64,000 nucleotides of DNA from Streptomyces sp. WM6378 (GCF_001279695.1 NZ_LGDD01000144.1:43704-107703); one strand, 5' to 3'. Counted from the stretch's first letter, positions 51,099-59,850 are shown. Numbers and translations: made by a program. Notes: generated by a model from the letters alone, not told the origin.

Positions 51099-51154
51099 TG
51101 AGGCAGAGCCTAAATCTCTGTCGCCCGGCCGCTCAAGGCCGTTGAGTGATTGTC

Positions 51155-52399
51155 ATGTCCTCCACTTCCAAGGGGGCGGCAGCGCTGCTGCCGCCCCGCG
51201 GTCCGCTGCGCGCCTACGCCGTCACCACCCTGATCGACTGGATCGGCAACGGCCTCTTCCACACCGGCGCCATCGTCTTCTTCACGCGTGTCGTCGGGCT
51301 CGGCGCCGCCCAGGTCGGCCTCGGGCTCGCGGTGGCCGCGCTGCTCGGCCCCGCCGTGTCCGTTCCCGCCGGACGGCTCGGTGACAAGGTCGGCCACCGC
51401 CGCGTCTACCTGGCGACGGTCCTGGTCCGCGCGGTGGCGTTCGCCGGGTACCTGTTCGTCCACTCCTTCGCCGGCTTCCTCGCCGTGGTCTGCGCGATCA
51501 CGCTGGCCGAGAGCGCGGGGCGGCCGGTCAAGAGCGCCTACCTCGCCCAGCTCGCCGACTCCACGGCCCTGGTGGGGGCCAGCGCGTACAGCAGGGTGAT
51601 GCTCAACGTCGGCTTCTCGCTGGGCAGCCTGGGCGCGGGCGCGGCGCTCGCCCTCGACTCGCACGCCGGGTACGCGGCGCTCGTCCTCGGCAACTGCCTC
51701 TCGTACGTGCTCGTCGCGGCCGTGCTCCTTCGGATGCCCGAGGGCGAGAAGGCCGCGCGCACCCCGGGACGGCCCCGGCGTGCCGCGCTGCGCGACGGGC
51801 GCTTCCTGCTCCTGGCCGCGCTCTCGGGGCTCCTCTACGTCAGCTCGGACATGCTCAACATCGGCCTCCCGCTGTGGATTTCGGAGCGTACCCAGGCGCC
51901 GCGCTGGTCGATCGCCGTGCTCATGCTGCTCAACACGGCGCTCGCGATCCTGCTCCAGGTGCGCGCGGCCCGCGGCAGCGACACCGTCCCCGGGGCCGCC
52001 ACGGCCGGCCGCCGGTCGGGCGTGGCGCTGCTCGCGGCCTGCGCGGTGACCGCGACTACGGCCGGGCTGCCGCCGGTGGCCGCGGTCGCCGTCCTCGCCG
52101 TCGCGGTCACCCTGCTCACGGCGGGCGAGCTGCTCTCCTCGGCCAGCGGCTGGGGCATCTCGTACGGCCTGGCCGTGCCGGAGCGGCAGGGCGAGTACCT
52201 CGGCGCCTGGTCCCTCTCCTCGGACCTGGCCAGGGCGGGCGGCCCCCTGCTCGTCGCCGTCCTGGTCAGCCACGGAGGCGGGGCGGGCTGGCTGGCGCTC
52301 GGCGTCCTGTTCCTGGCGGCGGGCGCGGTCACGGTGCCGGTCGCCGGACGGGCCGCCCACGCCCCGAGCCCCGCGGCCGCGGAGCAGACGGTGGGCTGA
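51155..52399 (+). CDS. MFS-family exporter
   Basis: The 414-residue protein has 12 predicted helices. It has the MFS loop 2-3 motif GRLGDKVGHRRVYL and the conserved pattern LADSTALVGASAYSRVMLNV, seen in putative drug or metabolite efflux proteins. ATG 51155 is chosen; GTG 51146 is an alternative. The divergent regulator suggests inducible export. The transported compound is unknown. Confidence 0.88.
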   Translation: MSSTSKGAAALLPPRGPLRAYAVTTLIDWIGNGLFHTGAIVFFTRVVGLGAAQVGLGLAVAALLGPAVSVPAGRLGDKVGHRRVYLATVLVRAVAFAGYLFVHSFAGFLAVVCAITLAESAGRPVKSAYLAQLADSTALVGASAYSRVMLNVGFSLGSLGAGAALALDSHAGYAALVLGNCLSYVLVAAVLLRMPEGEKAARTPGRPRRAALRDGRFLLLAALSGLLYVSSDMLNIGLPLWISERTQAPRWSIAVLMLLNTALAILLQVRAARGSDTVPGAATAGRRSGVALLAACAVTATTAGLPPVAAVAVLAVAVTLLTAGELLSSASGWGISYGLAVPERQGEYLGAWSLSSDLARAGGPLLVAVLVSHGGGAGWLALGVLFLAAGAVTVPVAGRAAHAPSPAAAEQTVG

Positions 52400-52478
52400 C
52401 CTGCGGCGCCCGGGGGCTCCGTGCCCGACCGGACGTTATGTGAGTGACGTCCATATTCGGCCGGGTTAGGGTCGCCGC

Positions 52479-53711
52479 ATGAGCGAGCTGGAGTTCCGCG
52501 ACGTGCCCGAGTCCGACGTCGACCGCGCCCTGGAGCTCTGGTGGCTCGTCTTCCACGACCGCCCAGACGAGAAGGAGAAGCGCGCCTACCATCGCGCGAT
52601 GGTGCTGCGCTGCGACCGCGTCGGGGCGTACGACGGCGACGCACTCGCCGGCTTCCTGGTGGCCCACCGCTTCACCCTGTCCATCCCGGGCGGTGAACTC
52701 CCCTGCCCCGGGCTCACGTTCGTCTCCGTCGCCCCCACCCACCGCCGTCGCGGCGTGCTCTCCGGCATGATCGCCGAGGTGTTCCGCCGCTGCGCCGGAC
52801 ACGGCCGCCCCATCGTCGCGCTGTGGGCCTCCGAAGCCGCCATCTACGGCCGCTTCGGCTTCGGCGCGGCCACCTACGGCACCTCGGTGGAGATCAACTC
52901 GACCCGTCCGCTCGCCCTGCGCATCGAGGCCGACCGGCGCCCCCTGCGCCTGATCGACCCCGACGACGCGCCCGCCGAGCTCGGCCCGTACTACGAGGCG
53001 ACCCGCACCCGCCGGGCCGGGCGCATCGCCCGCGACGCCGGGCGCTGGCGCGGCGAGTGGCTGCCCGAGACCGACGAGGACGACGAAGAGCTCGGCCCGC
53101 CCCGCATCGTCGGCCTCGGCGCCGCCGACGAGCCGCTCGCCGGGTACGCCGTCTACCGCACCCGGCGCGAGGACGACGCCGCCAAGCCCGGCACCGTCCA
53201 GGTCGCCGAGCTGGAGGCCGACACCCCGGCGGGCGAGGCCGCGCTGTGGAACTACCTCGCCGGCATCGACCTCACCGGCACCGTCCGCGCCTGGGGCCTG
53301 GCCCCGGACGACCCGCTGCTCCTGTTCGCCACCGACCGGGACCAGGTCAGGGCCGTCGCCGAGTTCCCCGCGCTGTGGATCCGCCTCGTGGACGTCGGCG
53401 CCGCGCTCACCGCCCGCTCCTGGGCGGCCGAGGCCGCGCTCGTCCTGGAGGTCCGCGACGACCGCGTCCCGGCCAACGCGGGCCGCTTCCGCCTGACGGC
53501 GTCCCCGCACGCGTGCACGTACGAGCCGACCCCGGCCCCGGCCGACCTCACCTTCGACGTGCGCGACCTGGCCGCCTGCTACCTCGGCGGCACCGAGGTC
53601 CGCCGCCTCGTCCTCGCGGGCCTGGTGACCGAGCACACCCCGGGCGCGGCGGCGGCCCTGGACGCGGCGCTGCGCACCACGGAACTGCCGCACACGGTCG
53701 ACGAGTTCTGA
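52479..53711 (+). CDS. Eis-like GNAT N-acetyltransferase
   Basis: The 410-residue protein has two GNAT halves plus a sterol-carrier-like C-terminal domain, as in mycobacterial Eis. The acetyl-CoA motif is FVSVAPTHRRRGVLSGMIAE. The N-terminal MSELEFRDVPESDVDRALEL and the C-terminal carboxylate (VDEF-end) fit the family, in which the C-terminal carboxyl acts as the base. Eis enzymes acetylate aminoglycosides and other amines; the native substrate is not shown by sequence. It lies 79 bp after the MFS gene. Confidence 0.88.
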   Translation: MSELEFRDVPESDVDRALELWWLVFHDRPDEKEKRAYHRAMVLRCDRVGAYDGDALAGFLVAHRFTLSIPGGELPCPGLTFVSVAPTHRRRGVLSGMIAEVFRRCAGHGRPIVALWASEAAIYGRFGFGAATYGTSVEINSTRPLALRIEADRRPLRLIDPDDAPAELGPYYEATRTRRAGRIARDAGRWRGEWLPETDEDDEELGPPRIVGLGAADEPLAGYAVYRTRREDDAAKPGTVQVAELEADTPAGEAALWNYLAGIDLTGTVRAWGLAPDDPLLLFATDRDQVRAVAEFPALWIRLVDVGAALTARSWAAEAALVLEVRDDRVPANAGRFRLTASPHACTYEPTPAPADLTFDVRDLAACYLGGTEVRRLVLAGLVTEHTPGAAAALDAALRTTELPHTVDEF

Positions 53712-53782
53712 GCGGCCGGGGGAGAAGCCGGGGGGATTTCGCGCAGAAGTGACGAGGCTCTCGTACGGGGGCGGCGGGGGCC

Positions 53783-53796
53783 GGGACCAAGGTCCT
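53783..53796 (+). promoter_or_regulatory. DosR/DevR-like box, weaker copy
   Basis: GGGACCAAGGTCCT matches the core of the DosR consensus (GGGACTWWAGTCCC) with a few changes. It lies exactly 80 bp upstream of the better box at 53863. Confidence 0.45.
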
Positions 53797-53862
53797 TCGG
53801 TGAACTGCCTGCTCGGACGGGGAACCGGAAGCCCCCTTGAAGGGGTCTTTGCCTGCACGTTA

Positions 53863-53876
53863 GGGACCAAAGTCCC
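53863..53876 (+). promoter_or_regulatory. DosR/DevR-like box
   Basis: GGGACCAAAGTCCC is nearly the DosR core GGGACTWWAGTCCC. Over the full 20-bp consensus (53860-53879) 16 positions agree by my count. It lies about 207 bp before the polysaccharide deacetylase. The rest of 53877-54083 holds a GGGTA-N10-TACCC inverted repeat and no gene. Confidence 0.55.
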
Positions 53877-54083
53877 GGCGTGCGGCACCTGCACCGAACC
53901 CCTCGTATCACTGAGGTCGCGTCAACCCCCTTGTCCTCCAAGGTAGTTGCCGGAAATCGGGTATTTTCCCTCGATACCCGGCCGGAGAATTCGCATTTCG
54001 GGATTCGAGCGCGATCGTGCGATCGTGGCCAACCGGTGAAGCTCCGCTGCCGAACCGGCACGTACCGAGGGGATGGGGAATCC

Positions 54084-54983
54084 ATGGCGCGACTGACCGC
54101 CCACACACGCCGCATCGTGATGGCCGCAGCAACGGCCGTGGTCCTGACGGGCGGCGTGGCCGCCGCGGTGTTCCTCGGCAGCGACACCTCCGCCAACGGT
54201 CCAGGGCCCGCGCTCGCCCACTCCTCCTCGACCGGCAAGTCCACCGGCAAGTCCGACGACAAGCCCGGCCGCGCGAGCGGCAAGCCGGGGTCCTCGGCAT
54301 CCGGCGACGACAGCGCGCCGGACGGCTCGGACGGCTCCGCCGACGCCACCGGCCCCGCCGCGCCCCCCGGCGCCGCCGGGATATCCGAAGTGATCGACCA
54401 CGAGACCGAGAGCGGCGGCAAGTCCGTCTCGATCACCATCGACGACGGGCCCAGCCCGGTCTGGACGCCGAAGATCCTCGCCGTCCTCAAGCAGTACGAC
54501 GTCAAGGCGACCTTCTGCATGATCGGCCCGCAGGCCAAGGCCAACCCCGGCATGGTCAAGCAGATCGTCGCGGCCGGCCACCGGCTCTGCGACCACACGG
54601 TCAGCCACGACGAGGCCATGAACAAGAAGCCCGTCGCCTACCAGAGCTCCGAGGTCCTCGACGCCCAGAAGATGATCGAGGACGCCGCCGACGGCGCCAA
54701 GGTGCAGTACTTCCGCGCCCCCGGCGGCGCCTTCACGCCGGACAACCGGCACATCGCCGCCTCCCACGGGATGCGCCCGCTGGGCTGGAACGTGGACACC
54801 AAGGACTGGAAGCAGCCCGGCACCGCGACGATCGTGAAGACGGTGAAGCAGGAGCTCAAGAACGGCCCGATCGTGCTCTTCCACGACGGCGGCGGCGACC
54901 GCGCCCAGACGGTCGCGGCCCTGAAGGAACTGCTGCCCTGGCTGGCGCAGCAGGGCTACGTGTTCAGCTTCCCCGCCATCTGA
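54084..54983 (+). CDS. Secreted or membrane-anchored polysaccharide deacetylase (NodB family)
   Basis: The 299-residue protein has an N-terminal membrane helix or signal (residues 8-32, RRIVMAAATAVVLTGGVAAA). A Ser/Gly/Lys-rich spacer to 95 and the NodB homology domain follow. Catalytic and zinc residues are in ITIDDGPS, HTVSHDE, FRAPGGAF and the late IVLFHDGG. It should remove N- or O-acetyl groups from cell-wall or extracellular glycans. The upstream DosR-like boxes suggest hypoxia- or nitric-oxide-type control, which is not a standard property of this family. Confidence 0.9.
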   Translation: MARLTAHTRRIVMAAATAVVLTGGVAAAVFLGSDTSANGPGPALAHSSSTGKSTGKSDDKPGRASGKPGSSASGDDSAPDGSDGSADATGPAAPPGAAGISEVIDHETESGGKSVSITIDDGPSPVWTPKILAVLKQYDVKATFCMIGPQAKANPGMVKQIVAAGHRLCDHTVSHDEAMNKKPVAYQSSEVLDAQKMIEDAADGAKVQYFRAPGGAFTPDNRHIAASHGMRPLGWNVDTKDWKQPGTATIVKTVKQELKNGPIVLFHDGGGDRAQTVAALKELLPWLAQQGYVFSFPAI

Positions 54984-54995
54984 CGTACCCGTAAC

Positions 54996-55008
54996 TGACG
55001 GTCCGTCA
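54996..55008. promoter_or_regulatory. Palindrome TGACGG-T-CCGTCA
   Basis: It lies 13 nt after the deacetylase stop and is the same 13-bp motif as at 40318. The rest of the 287-bp gap to the IMPDH gene shows no gene. Confidence 0.4.
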
Positions 55009-55270
55009 TATCCCGGGCGTGGCCGCCCACATCGAACGCGCACGGCGGCTCCGCCCAACGGGGTCACGATTCGTGCGACGGCCCGGCAGTCGATAAGGTG
55101 CCTGGTCACGACCGCACCCCGTTCGATTCCACGGGCCGGTCAGGGCTCTGCCGCAGTGTGTGGCACCTCCACGGCTGCTGTGCCGAACCCTGTCCGCCCG
55201 GGCCCTGGAACACGGGGGCGATCTTCACGGCGGGGCAGTCGGGCCCCGGCCGACGGGGTCAGGAGGAACA

Positions 55271-56767
55271 GTGGCACAGGTCATCGCCGAGGTCTCACGG
55301 ACGTTCAACGAGTTTCTGCTGCTGCCGAACCGGACCCGGACGGACTGCTCGCCCGCGACGGTCGACCTGCGCACGCCCCTGGTGCGGCACCTCGTAGGCG
55401 AGCCGGCGGCGATCGAACTGGGCTCCCCGTTCACGTCCGCGATCATGCAGGCCGTCAGCACCCCGGACCTCGCGATCGCGCTGGCACGCAACGGCGGCCT
55501 GAGCTTCCTGCACCACAACCAGTCGATCCAGGACCAGGCCGCGGCCGTGCGCCAGGTGAAGAACTTCAAGGCCGGGTTCGTCACCAGCGACACCAATGTC
55601 CGCCCGGACGACACCCTGAGCCACCTGGTCGCCGTCATGCGGCGCACCGGGCACAGCACCGCCGCGGTCACCGACGACGGCACCGCCACCGGCCGCCTGC
55701 TCGGCCTGGTGACCTCCCGCGACTTCCACCCCCAGCGCCACGACCTCGACGGGCCGGTGGCCGGCCGGATGACCGCCGTCGCCGACCTGGCCCACGCCGG
55801 GGCCGACACCACGCTCTCCGAGGCCAACGCGCGGCTGTGGGACCAGCGCCTCGACTGCCTCCCCGTGCTCGGCGCCGAGGGCCACCTGCAGTACCTGGTG
55901 TTCCGCTCCGACTACGCGGACAACAAGCGCTTCCCGAACCAGGCCGTGGACGCCGCCAAGCGCCTGCGCGTGGGCGCGGGCGTCAACACCCACGACTACC
56001 AGGAGCGCGTCCCCGCCCTGCTGGAGGCGGGCGCCGACGCCTTGTGCTTCGACTCGTCCGACGGCTACAGCGACTGGCAGGCACAGGCGCTGAGCTGGGT
56101 GAAGAAGCACTACCCGGAGATCCCGGTCGGCGGCGGCAACGTGGTCGACGGCGAGGCCTTCACCTTCCTCGCCGAAGCCGGCGCGGACTTCGTCAAGGTC
56201 GGCGTGGGCGGCGGCTCCATCTGCATCACCCGCGACCAGAAGGGCATCGGACGCGGCCAGGCCAGCGCCGTCCTGGACGTCGCGGCGGCCAGGGACGCCT
56301 TCCGCGAGCGCACCGGCGAGTACGTGCCGATCTGCTCCGACGGCGGACTGGTGCACGACTACCACGTGGCCCTTGCCCTCGCGATGGGAGCCGACTTCGT
56401 CATGATGGGCCGTTACTTCGCCCGCTTCGACCAAGCCGCCGGCGCGAAGCTCCCCACCCGGGACGGCTTCGTGAAGGAGTACTGGGGCGAGGGCTCGAAC
56501 CGGGCCCGCAACTGGCAGCGCTACGGCCAGGGCGGCCAGGGCCTGATCTTCGAAGAGGGCGTCGACGGCTACGTCCCGTACGCGGGCGACCTCAACGAAG
56601 GCCTCGCCACCACCATCGCCAAGCTCAAGACCACGATGGTCTCCTGCGGCTCCGTCACGCTGGCGGAGTTCCAGTCCACGGCCCGGCTGACCCTGGTCTC
56701 CGACCAGAGCTTCCAGGAGAGCCACGCGAACGTCGTGCTGCGGGACGCCCCGGCGACCATCGCCTGA
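55271..56767 (+). CDS. guaB: IMP dehydrogenase, Tritrichomonas-type
   Basis: The 498-residue enzyme starts at GTG 55271, six nt after a perfect AGGAGG. It has a TIM barrel with inserted CBS domains at about 100-215. The catalytic cysteine is Cys318 in GGGSICITRDQKGIGRGQ. The later segments RYFARF, KEYWGEGSNRARNWQRY and VPYAGDLNEG closely resemble the IMPDH of the protozoan Tritrichomonas foetus, as I remember that sequence, rather than the usual bacterial GuaB (GPGSICTTR). It converts IMP to XMP, the first committed step to GMP. Other guaB genes may exist elsewhere. A 16-bp hairpin ends the gene. Confidence 0.85.
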   Translation: MAQVIAEVSRTFNEFLLLPNRTRTDCSPATVDLRTPLVRHLVGEPAAIELGSPFTSAIMQAVSTPDLAIALARNGGLSFLHHNQSIQDQAAAVRQVKNFKAGFVTSDTNVRPDDTLSHLVAVMRRTGHSTAAVTDDGTATGRLLGLVTSRDFHPQRHDLDGPVAGRMTAVADLAHAGADTTLSEANARLWDQRLDCLPVLGAEGHLQYLVFRSDYADNKRFPNQAVDAAKRLRVGAGVNTHDYQERVPALLEAGADALCFDSSDGYSDWQAQALSWVKKHYPEIPVGGGNVVDGEAFTFLAEAGADFVKVGVGGGSICITRDQKGIGRGQASAVLDVAAARDAFRERTGEYVPICSDGGLVHDYHVALALAMGADFVMMGRYFARFDQAAGAKLPTRDGFVKEYWGEGSNRARNWQRYGQGGQGLIFEEGVDGYVPYAGDLNEGLATTIAKLKTTMVSCGSVTLAEFQSTARLTLVSDQSFQESHANVVLRDAPATIA

Positions 56768-56785
56768 CGGGCCCCGCCCACCGCC

Positions 56786-56830
56786 GGCCGGAGGGGAGTG
56801 GCGTACAGCCAGAACCACTCCCCTCCGGCC
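56786..56830 (+). terminator. 16-bp perfect hairpin terminator after guaB
   Basis: GGCCGGAGGGGAGTGG (56786-56801) pairs perfectly with CCACTCCCCTCCGGCC (56815-56830) around a 13-nt loop. It lies 19 nt after the stop codon. Confidence 0.85.
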
Positions 56831-56886
56831 CGTGGTTCTCAACTGACCTTCGCCACTGACGTTCGCCGCCCAGGAGACGACGCCCC

Positions 56887-57999
56887 ATGAATACGCCACC
56901 ATCGCCGCCCGGAGCGCAGCGCACCGACGGATCTGCCGTCCGGATCGGCGCTCTCGTTCCGCTGACCCGGCCCGGCTGGGCCGAGGCGGGTCAACACCTG
57001 CTCGCCGGGCTGGAGTTGGGCGTCCGCGAAGTCAATGACGTCGGCGGGATCGGTGGACGGCCGCTGGAGCTGGTGGTCCGGGACGCCGCGGCCGATCCGG
57101 AGAAGGCCGCGGCCGCCGTGGACGAACTGGCCCGGCTGGGCGTGGCAGCCTTGGCGGGGGAGTACCACAGCGTCGTCGCCCGCGCCGCCGCTGCCCGGGC
57201 GGACGCCCTCGGCCTGCCGTTCCTCTGCTCGTCAGCGGTCCTCGACGCGCTCACCGACCGGCCGACGGACCGGGTCGCGCGCCTCGCCCCGGCGCAGTCC
57301 CACGGCTGGCGGCTCTACGCGGACTTCCTCCTCGGCGCAGGCCACCGCCGCATAGCCGTGGCGACCCAGCCGAGCGTGTACTGGGCCTCCGGGACCGGCA
57401 TCCTGCGGGACCACCTCGCTCCACACGGCGCCACCGTCGTCGAACTCGACGCGAACGCGCTCACCCCCACCGCGCTGTGCGACGCGCTCGTCGACAGCGG
57501 CGCGACGGCCCTCCTCCTTCTGGTCGGGCACCCGGGCCCGGCCGTGCCGATCGTCAAGGCCGTACGCCGGGACCAGCGCCTCGCCGAGGTCCTGATCGGC
57601 GCTCCGGCCGGACAGCCGGAGTTCGCCTCATGGGCGGCGCTCCTCGGCGACGACGGCGCCGCGATCCCGTTCCTGCGCTACCTGCCCGAGCGCCTCGGCC
57701 CGCTCGGCGCACGCGTCGAGACGGCGCTGCGCGAGCGGCTTGCCGAAGCGCCCTCCTTCGTCGCCTTCGAGGGCTACGACACGATCGCCGTCCTCGCCGA
57801 CGTGCTCCGCTCCGAGGGCGCGGACCGGGCTCGCATCGCCGCATCCTGGCCGCATGTCGCGGTCGAAGGCACCCGCGGAAAGATCCGGTTCTCCCGGACG
57901 CCGGGCATCAGCGTGTGGCAGTGGACCCGGCCGCCGGTCCAAGTCGTCGATCGGGACCCGGCGCAGCCCGATCGCTTCCGGGTCCTCCACACCGGCTGA
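56887..57999 (+). CDS. Branched-chain amino-acid-type substrate-binding protein without a signal peptide
   Basis: The 370-residue protein has the periplasmic-binding-protein type I fold (LivK-like, Peripla_BP_6): IGALVPLTRPGWAEAGQHLL, EVNDVGGIGGRPLELVVRDA and VAALAGEYHSVVARAA. It has no signal peptide, no lipobox cysteine and no adjacent permease or ATPase genes. It would therefore sit in the cytoplasm as an orphan ligand-binding domain. It could act as a sensor, or a start further upstream could be missed, but none is visible behind the guaB terminator. Confidence 0.8.
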   Translation: MNTPPSPPGAQRTDGSAVRIGALVPLTRPGWAEAGQHLLAGLELGVREVNDVGGIGGRPLELVVRDAAADPEKAAAAVDELARLGVAALAGEYHSVVARAAAARADALGLPFLCSSAVLDALTDRPTDRVARLAPAQSHGWRLYADFLLGAGHRRIAVATQPSVYWASGTGILRDHLAPHGATVVELDANALTPTALCDALVDSGATALLLLVGHPGPAVPIVKAVRRDQRLAEVLIGAPAGQPEFASWAALLGDDGAAIPFLRYLPERLGPLGARVETALRERLAEAPSFVAFEGYDTIAVLADVLRSEGADRARIAASWPHVAVEGTRGKIRFSRTPGISVWQWTRPPVQVVDRDPAQPDRFRVLHTG

Positions 58000-58051
58000 G
58001 AGCACCTGGAAGCCCGGTCAACCGCCCACGCCGCGGCGCTACCAACCACCA

Positions 58052-58090
58052 GTCACTTCGCAGGCGTACGTGTCACTTCGCAGGCGTACG
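58052..58090. repeat. Tandem duplication across the SDR stop codon
   Basis: The 19-bp unit GTCACTTCGCAGGCGTACG occurs twice at a 20-bp period (58052-58070 and 58072-58090). The copy nearer the gene carries the stop codon used; the second copy duplicates the last codons. Confidence 0.85.
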
Positions 58091-58837
58091 CGAGCGGGCC
58101 ATCCGGGCCGCGACGGTGCGCGGCACGTGACGCACGGCGAAGGCGTACGCCTTGTACTGGAACCCCGTGATGCTGACCGGACGCCGGCGGCGCAGGTCCT
58201 TCAGGGCCTGTTCCACGACCTTCTCGGCATCCAGCCAGGCCCACTCGGGAAGCGAGCTGACATCCATGCCGGCCCGCTTCTGGAACTCCGTACGCGTGAA
58301 ACCGGGCACGAGCGCGAGGACGCGGACACCGTGCGGAGCGAGGTCGACGCGCAGGGATTCGCTGAACGCGGTCAGCCACGCCTTGGCGGCGCCGTACGTG
58401 CCGGTGGGCAGCAGGCCCGCCACCGAGGAGACGTTCAGGACGACGCCCCTCTCGCGCGCGGTCATCCCCGGCACGGCCGCGTGCGTGAGCCGCAGCGGGG
58501 CCCGCACAAGGAGATCGAGCATCCGCTCCTCGTCGTCGACGGGGCTGTGCGGGAACGGCGCGGGAAGGCCGGATCCCGCGTTGTTGACCAGCACGTCCAC
58601 CGGATCCTCGGCCGCGGCGAGCCGCCCCTCCACCAGGCGGCACTGCGCCGGATCGACCAGATCCGCGGCCAGCGTCTCGACCCGCACCCCGTACCGGGAC
58701 CGCAGCTCATCGGCCGTCTTGCGCAGCCGCTCCTCGTCCCGGGCGACCAGGACGAGCGCGCACCCGAAGCCCGCGAAGCGGTGCGTGAAGGCGGCGCCGA
58801 TGCCCGAGGTCGCACCGGTGATCAGAACTGTGGTCAT
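58073..58837 (-). CDS. Short-chain dehydrogenase/reductase
   Basis: The 254-residue protein has the classical SDR motifs: TGATSGIG (NADPH site, residues 7-14), NNAG, a catalytic serine in VLNVSSVAG and YGAAK. The C-terminal half resembles the DltE-like/YqjQ group of ketoreductases. The substrate is unknown. ATG 58837 has GAGAG 7 nt upstream; an in-frame ATG at 58849 is less well placed. A 20-bp tandem duplication spans the stop codon. Confidence 0.88.
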   Translation of the reverse strand: MTTVLITGATSGIGAAFTHRFAGFGCALVLVARDEERLRKTADELRSRYGVRVETLAADLVDPAQCRLVEGRLAAAEDPVDVLVNNAGSGLPAPFPHSPVDDEERMLDLLVRAPLRLTHAAVPGMTARERGVVLNVSSVAGLLPTGTYGAAKAWLTAFSESLRVDLAPHGVRVLALVPGFTRTEFQKRAGMDVSSLPEWAWLDAEKVVEQALKDLRRRRPVSITGFQYKAYAFAVRHVPRTVAARMARSRTPAK

Positions 58838-59195
58838 GGCGGCTCTCATTTCTCCGGGGCCAGGGGGCGCGGGACCCGCCCGCGCACCGCCCCAGTGTTC
58901 GCGGACTCCGTCGAAGATCAAGTGCGAGGGCTCATAACTGGCCACTTCGGACACTCTGTTGAGGCGGACATCAGGGGCGGGGAACCTGAATATTTGTCGC
59001 CGCGGCCACGGAAATTTACGCAAAGTGCGGCGACGCCTCCTGGCGGCGCGCGCAAAATAGTAGTATTTGCCGTGCCGTCTTCCTGGATCCGTGCTACTGT
59101 TGTTCCCAGTTGCAGTTGTGGTTCCCAAAGACTTCAAGTGCCTTGATGGTTTTATGCCGTCGGGCGCTTTTGTATTTCCGGTGCTTTCTTCCGGA

Positions 59196-59262
59196 CGGGG
59201 CAATCATCGCGGTAACGACGGGGTCAGCACAGTGCGGACCCCCGGGCATTGCCCCGAAGGAG
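59196..59262 (+). promoter_or_regulatory. Structured 5' leader of the cold-shock gene
   Basis: CGGGGCAAT (59196-59204) pairs perfectly with ATTGCCCCG (59248-59256), which touches the Shine-Dalgarno GAAGGAG. Nested inside, GGGGTC (59220-59225) pairs with GACCCC (59237-59242). Upstream, 58850-59195 is unusually A/T-rich for this genome and likely holds the promoter. It includes GCAAA-N9-TTTGC at 59052-59070. Confidence 0.55.
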
Positions 59263-59269
59263 ATATGAC

Positions 59270-59473
59270 ATGGCTACTGGCACCGTGAAGTGGTTCAACG
59301 CGGAAAAGGGCTTCGGCTTCATCGAGCAGGAGGGTGGCGGCCCGGACGTCTTCGCCCACTACTCGAACATCGCCTCCTCTGGCTTCCGTGAGCTTCAGGA
59401 AGGCCAGAAGGTGAACTTCGACGTCACGCAGGGCCAGAAGGGCCCGCAGGCCGAGAACATCACGCCTGCCTGA
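59270..59473 (+). CDS. Cold-shock protein (CspA family)
   Basis: The 67-residue protein begins [20 protein letters not shown] and has both RNP motifs (KGFGFI and DVFAHY). It is a standard single cold-shock domain that binds single-stranded RNA/DNA and melts RNA structure. GAAGGAG lies 7 nt before ATG 59270, and a long structured leader precedes it. It is followed by a DEAD-box helicase gene; the two probably act together on cold-stabilised RNA. Confidence 0.97.
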   Translation: MATGTVKWFNAEKGFGFIEQEGGGPDVFAHYSNIASSGFRELQEGQKVNFDVTQGQKGPQAENITPA

Positions 59474-59495
59474 CGCTGAAGCGTTTTCTGCACGC

Positions 59496-59531
59496 GGCTG
59501 GGGCTCGCACCTTGGGGTGCGGGCCCCAGCC
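59496..59531 (+). terminator. Hairpin terminator after the cold-shock gene
   Basis: GGCTGGGGC (59496-59504) pairs with GCCCCAGCC (59523-59531), and GCACC/GGTGC pair inside with a TTGG loop. It lies 22 nt after the stop codon. The following 59532-59790 shows no gene and is likely the helicase promoter and leader. Confidence 0.8.
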
Positions 59532-59797
59532 CGTTGCTGTTCCACCGGGCCCGCCGCCACCTCGTGACGGCGTTTTCACGGCCCGCGGGACACCGGGCGC
59601 CCCCGGTTGTCCTGCCACGCAGCGGACGAACCACCACGGCCACGGCCGGGGTGCGCATCTGCCCGCTGTCCTGATCCGGCCCGTCCGCCTTCCCAGGCGG
59701 CGGTTGCCCGGCATTCCGACAACGGGCGGGGAATTTCCGCGCCCTCGTGCGGCCGGATCAGAATTCGACTTCTGTTTTCGGCTCGTTCTTGCGATGT

Positions 59798-59850
59798 CCC
59801 GGCCGCTCCATTCGGCCGGGCTCCCTCGATACGTGCCATATCGAGGAAGG
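59798..59850 (+). promoter_or_regulatory. Two leader hairpins of the helicase gene, the second covering the Shine-Dalgarno
   Basis: CCCGGCCG/CGGCCGGG (59798-59805, 59813-59820) forms the first 8-bp stem. CCTCGATA/TATCGAGG (59824-59831, 59839-59846) forms a second 8-bp stem with a 7-nt loop. The GAGG at its 3' end is the first half of the Shine-Dalgarno GAGGAAGG used by the TTG start at 59857. Confidence 0.6.
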
